DNA from: Cellulomonas sp. URHD0024
GTDB lineage: Bacteria; Actinomycetota; Actinomycetes; Actinomycetales; Cellulomonadaceae
Reading direction: 5' to 3'
NCBI RefSeq assembly: GCF_000426185.1
Contig: NZ_AUEW01000004.1
Location: 434,001 to 498,000 of the forward strand
DNA length: 64,000 bases
The first letter of the stretch is position 1. Every line of letters starts with the position of its first letter. The translations under genes and the position numbers were made by a program. The notes below the pieces were generated by a model, which ran no database searches, was not told where the DNA came from, and was given only the letters and a program-made list of their open reading frames with translations. This document shows, in pieces, positions 62,838 to 64,000 of the stretch.

Positions 62838-63470
62838 ATGACGTTGGACGTCGCGTGGGCGATCGAGTGGGTGCGCCTCTCCGCGCAGACCGTCACCGAG
62901 CACCGGACCGAGCTGATCGAGCTCGACCGGCAGATCGGCGACGGTGACCACGGCGAGAACCTGTTCCGTGGCTTCACGGCGGTGGTCGCCAAGCTCGATG
63001 CGCTCGAGGAGCGGCCGGCCGACATCGGTGACGTGCTCAAGCTCGTGGCCACCACGCTGATGTCAACCGTCGGTGGCGCGGCCGGTCCGCTCTACGGCAC
63101 GGCCTACCTGCGGGCGGCCAAGGCCACGGGCGTGCCGGAGCTGGACAGCCACGGGGTCGTCGCCCTGCTCGAAGGGGCGCTCGAGGGCATCGTCGCGCGC
63201 GGCAAGGCCCACACCGGTGAGAAGACGATGGTCGACGCGTGGGCGCCCGCAGTCGAGGCGGCGGTCGCCGCCGCCGACTCGGGCGCCACGCCAGGAGCTG
63301 TCCTCGACGCTGCGGCACAGGCCGCCGCACTGGGCGCGGAAGCCACGGTCGAGCTGGTCGCGACGAAGGGGCGCGCCAGCTACCTGGGCGAGCGTTCGCT
63401 CCACCACATGGACCCCGGGGCGCGCTCGACCGAGCTGATCCTGCGGGCTGCAGCCCAGGCCGCAGAGTGA
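62838..63470 (+). CDS. dhaL: Dihydroxyacetone kinase subunit DhaL
   Basis: A 210-residue ADP-binding subunit. IELDRQIGDGDHGENLFRGF (about 29-48) is the DhaL metal/ADP site, with the three aspartates and HGxN. AGPLYGTAYLRAAKA, TMVDAWAPAVEAA and GRASYLGERSLHHMDPGA are typical. The ATG at 62838 has GGGAG seven bases upstream; an in-frame TTG at 62778 would add 20 unrelated residues. Its stop overlaps the GTG of dhaM by four bases. Confidence 0.92.
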   Translation: MTLDVAWAIEWVRLSAQTVTEHRTELIELDRQIGDGDHGENLFRGFTAVVAKLDALEERPADIGDVLKLVATTLMSTVGGAAGPLYGTAYLRAAKATGVPELDSHGVVALLEGALEGIVARGKAHTGEKTMVDAWAPAVEAAVAAADSGATPGAVLDAAAQAAALGAEATVELVATKGRASYLGERSLHHMDPGARSTELILRAAAQAAE

Positions 63471-64000
63471 CGGAGCAGGGCCGCGTCGCGCTCGTGCTCG
63501 TCTCGCACTCCCGCGCGCTCGCGGAGGGCGCGGCAGAGCTCGCCGGCCAGATGGCGCCGGACGTGCTCCTGATCGCCGCGGGCGGGATGGACGACGGGGG
63601 CATCGGCACCAGCTACGACGCCGTCGAGGCCGCGCTGGCGACCGCGACCGCGGACGGCGGGTCGGCGGTCGTCCTGACCGACCTCGGCTCGGCCGTCCTC
63701 ACCGCCGAGTCGGTCCTGGAGCTCGCCGATCCCGGCGTCGTCGAGCGGGTACGTCTCGCGGACGCCCCGTTCGTCGAGGGCGCTGTCGCGGCAGCGGTGA
63801 CGGCCAACGGGGGAGCGGACCTGGACACGGTCCTCGCCTCGGCCCAAGCGGCGGGGGGCCTGTTCGCCGGCTCGGCCGCTGCCCCCCAGGAGACTCTGGC
63901 CGACGGTGCTGTCCGCGCGACCGTCACGGTCCGTAACCCGCTCGGGCTGCACGCGCGACCCGCGGCCGTCCTGGCCCGGATGCTTGCCGGCTACGAGGCC
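63467..64000 (+). CDS. dhaM: PTS-dependent dihydroxyacetone phosphotransferase DhaM, 5' part
   Basis: The window holds the first 178 codons. An EIIA-Man-like domain (1-130) has VALVLVSHSRALAEGAAELA, where H14 is the phosphoryl-accepting histidine, then VLTDLGSAVLTAESVLEL. An HPr-like domain starts near residue 145: RNPLGLHARPAAVLARML, with the HPr active-site histidine in GLHARPAA. The gene may continue with an EI-like part beyond the window. The GTG at 63467 overlaps the dhaL stop (GTGA). DhaM recharges DhaL-ADP with phosphate from the PTS. Confidence 0.9.
   Translation, partial: MTEQGRVALVLVSHSRALAEGAAELAGQMAPDVLLIAAGGMDDGGIGTSYDAVEAALATATADGGSAVVLTDLGSAVLTAESVLELADPGVVERVRLADAPFVEGAVAAAVTANGGADLDTVLASAQAAGGLFAGSAAAPQETLADGAVRATVTVRNPLGLHARPAAVLARMLAGYEA

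Overview
This is a very GC-rich window (third codon positions almost all G or C). The gene set and order are those of an actinobacterium of order Micrococcales, most like Cellulomonas and relatives. Pointers are the order tig-clpP1-clpP2-clpX, an ileS leader with an ultrashort T-box, many F420-dependent enzymes, the putative F420-0 importer cassette, a Pls/PosA-type synthetase and many GTG starts. The genus is an inference. I saw no insertion sequence, prophage, CRISPR array or rRNA.

Layout. 1-3.6 kb: the 5' end of an F420-dependent LLM oxidoreductase, a GntR regulator with its membrane-protein partner, and a cysK-cysE unit preceded by a small Cys-rich leader ORF that looks like a cysteine attenuator. 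3.2-4.2 kb: a non-coding stretch with several inverted repeats. 4.2-7.2 kb: a convergent pair, a TIR-DUF2510-2TM protein and a SLOG(TRPM type)-SLATT-SLATT membrane protein. This is the best candidate for an undescribed signalling or immunity module. 7.2-12.2 kb: VOC proteins, a three-gene redox operon and an MFS exporter. 12.6-16.2 kb: a hypothetical protein, tRNA-Gly and tRNA-Pro, two small membrane proteins and a soluble double-GAF chemoreceptor. 16.2-22.6 kb: trigger factor, ClpP1, ClpP2, ClpX, chorismate mutase and a Vms1/baeRF-type protein, with three strong terminators. 22.6-30.6 kb: valS, then the Pls/PosA-type synthetase translationally coupled to an M1 aminopeptidase.

30.6-40 kb: a ferredoxin-reductase-like flavoprotein, folE divergent from a SufR-like regulator, then F420 genes: an FGD-like oxidoreductase plus cofE, then cofC, cofD and a three-gene ABC cassette of the putative F420-0 importer type. 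40.2-41.8 kb: a frameshifted DUF222-HNH gene whose start codon lies inside a perfect SOS box. 41.9-49.3 kb: a MocR regulator and a reductive pyrimidine (hydantoin/beta-ureide) degradation operon ending in a beta-alanine aminotransferase and a YdfG-like dehydrogenase. 49.4-53 kb: a heterodimeric ABC exporter. 53-56.7 kb: a secreted ricin-FN3-PQQ-type sugar dehydrogenase, a TipA-like MerR regulator with a 19-bp-spacer promoter, and a HAD phosphatase. 56.7-61.6 kb: T-box, ileS and folC. 61.7-64 kb: dhaK-dhaL-dhaM, with dhaM running off the end.

Three themes recur. F420 biochemistry appears at five places. At least seven genes place a -10 hexamer 6-8 bases before the start codon, as expected of leaderless mRNAs. 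Genes are packed tightly, with four-base GTGA or ATGA overlaps inside operons and CTAG shared by the stop codons of two convergent pairs.
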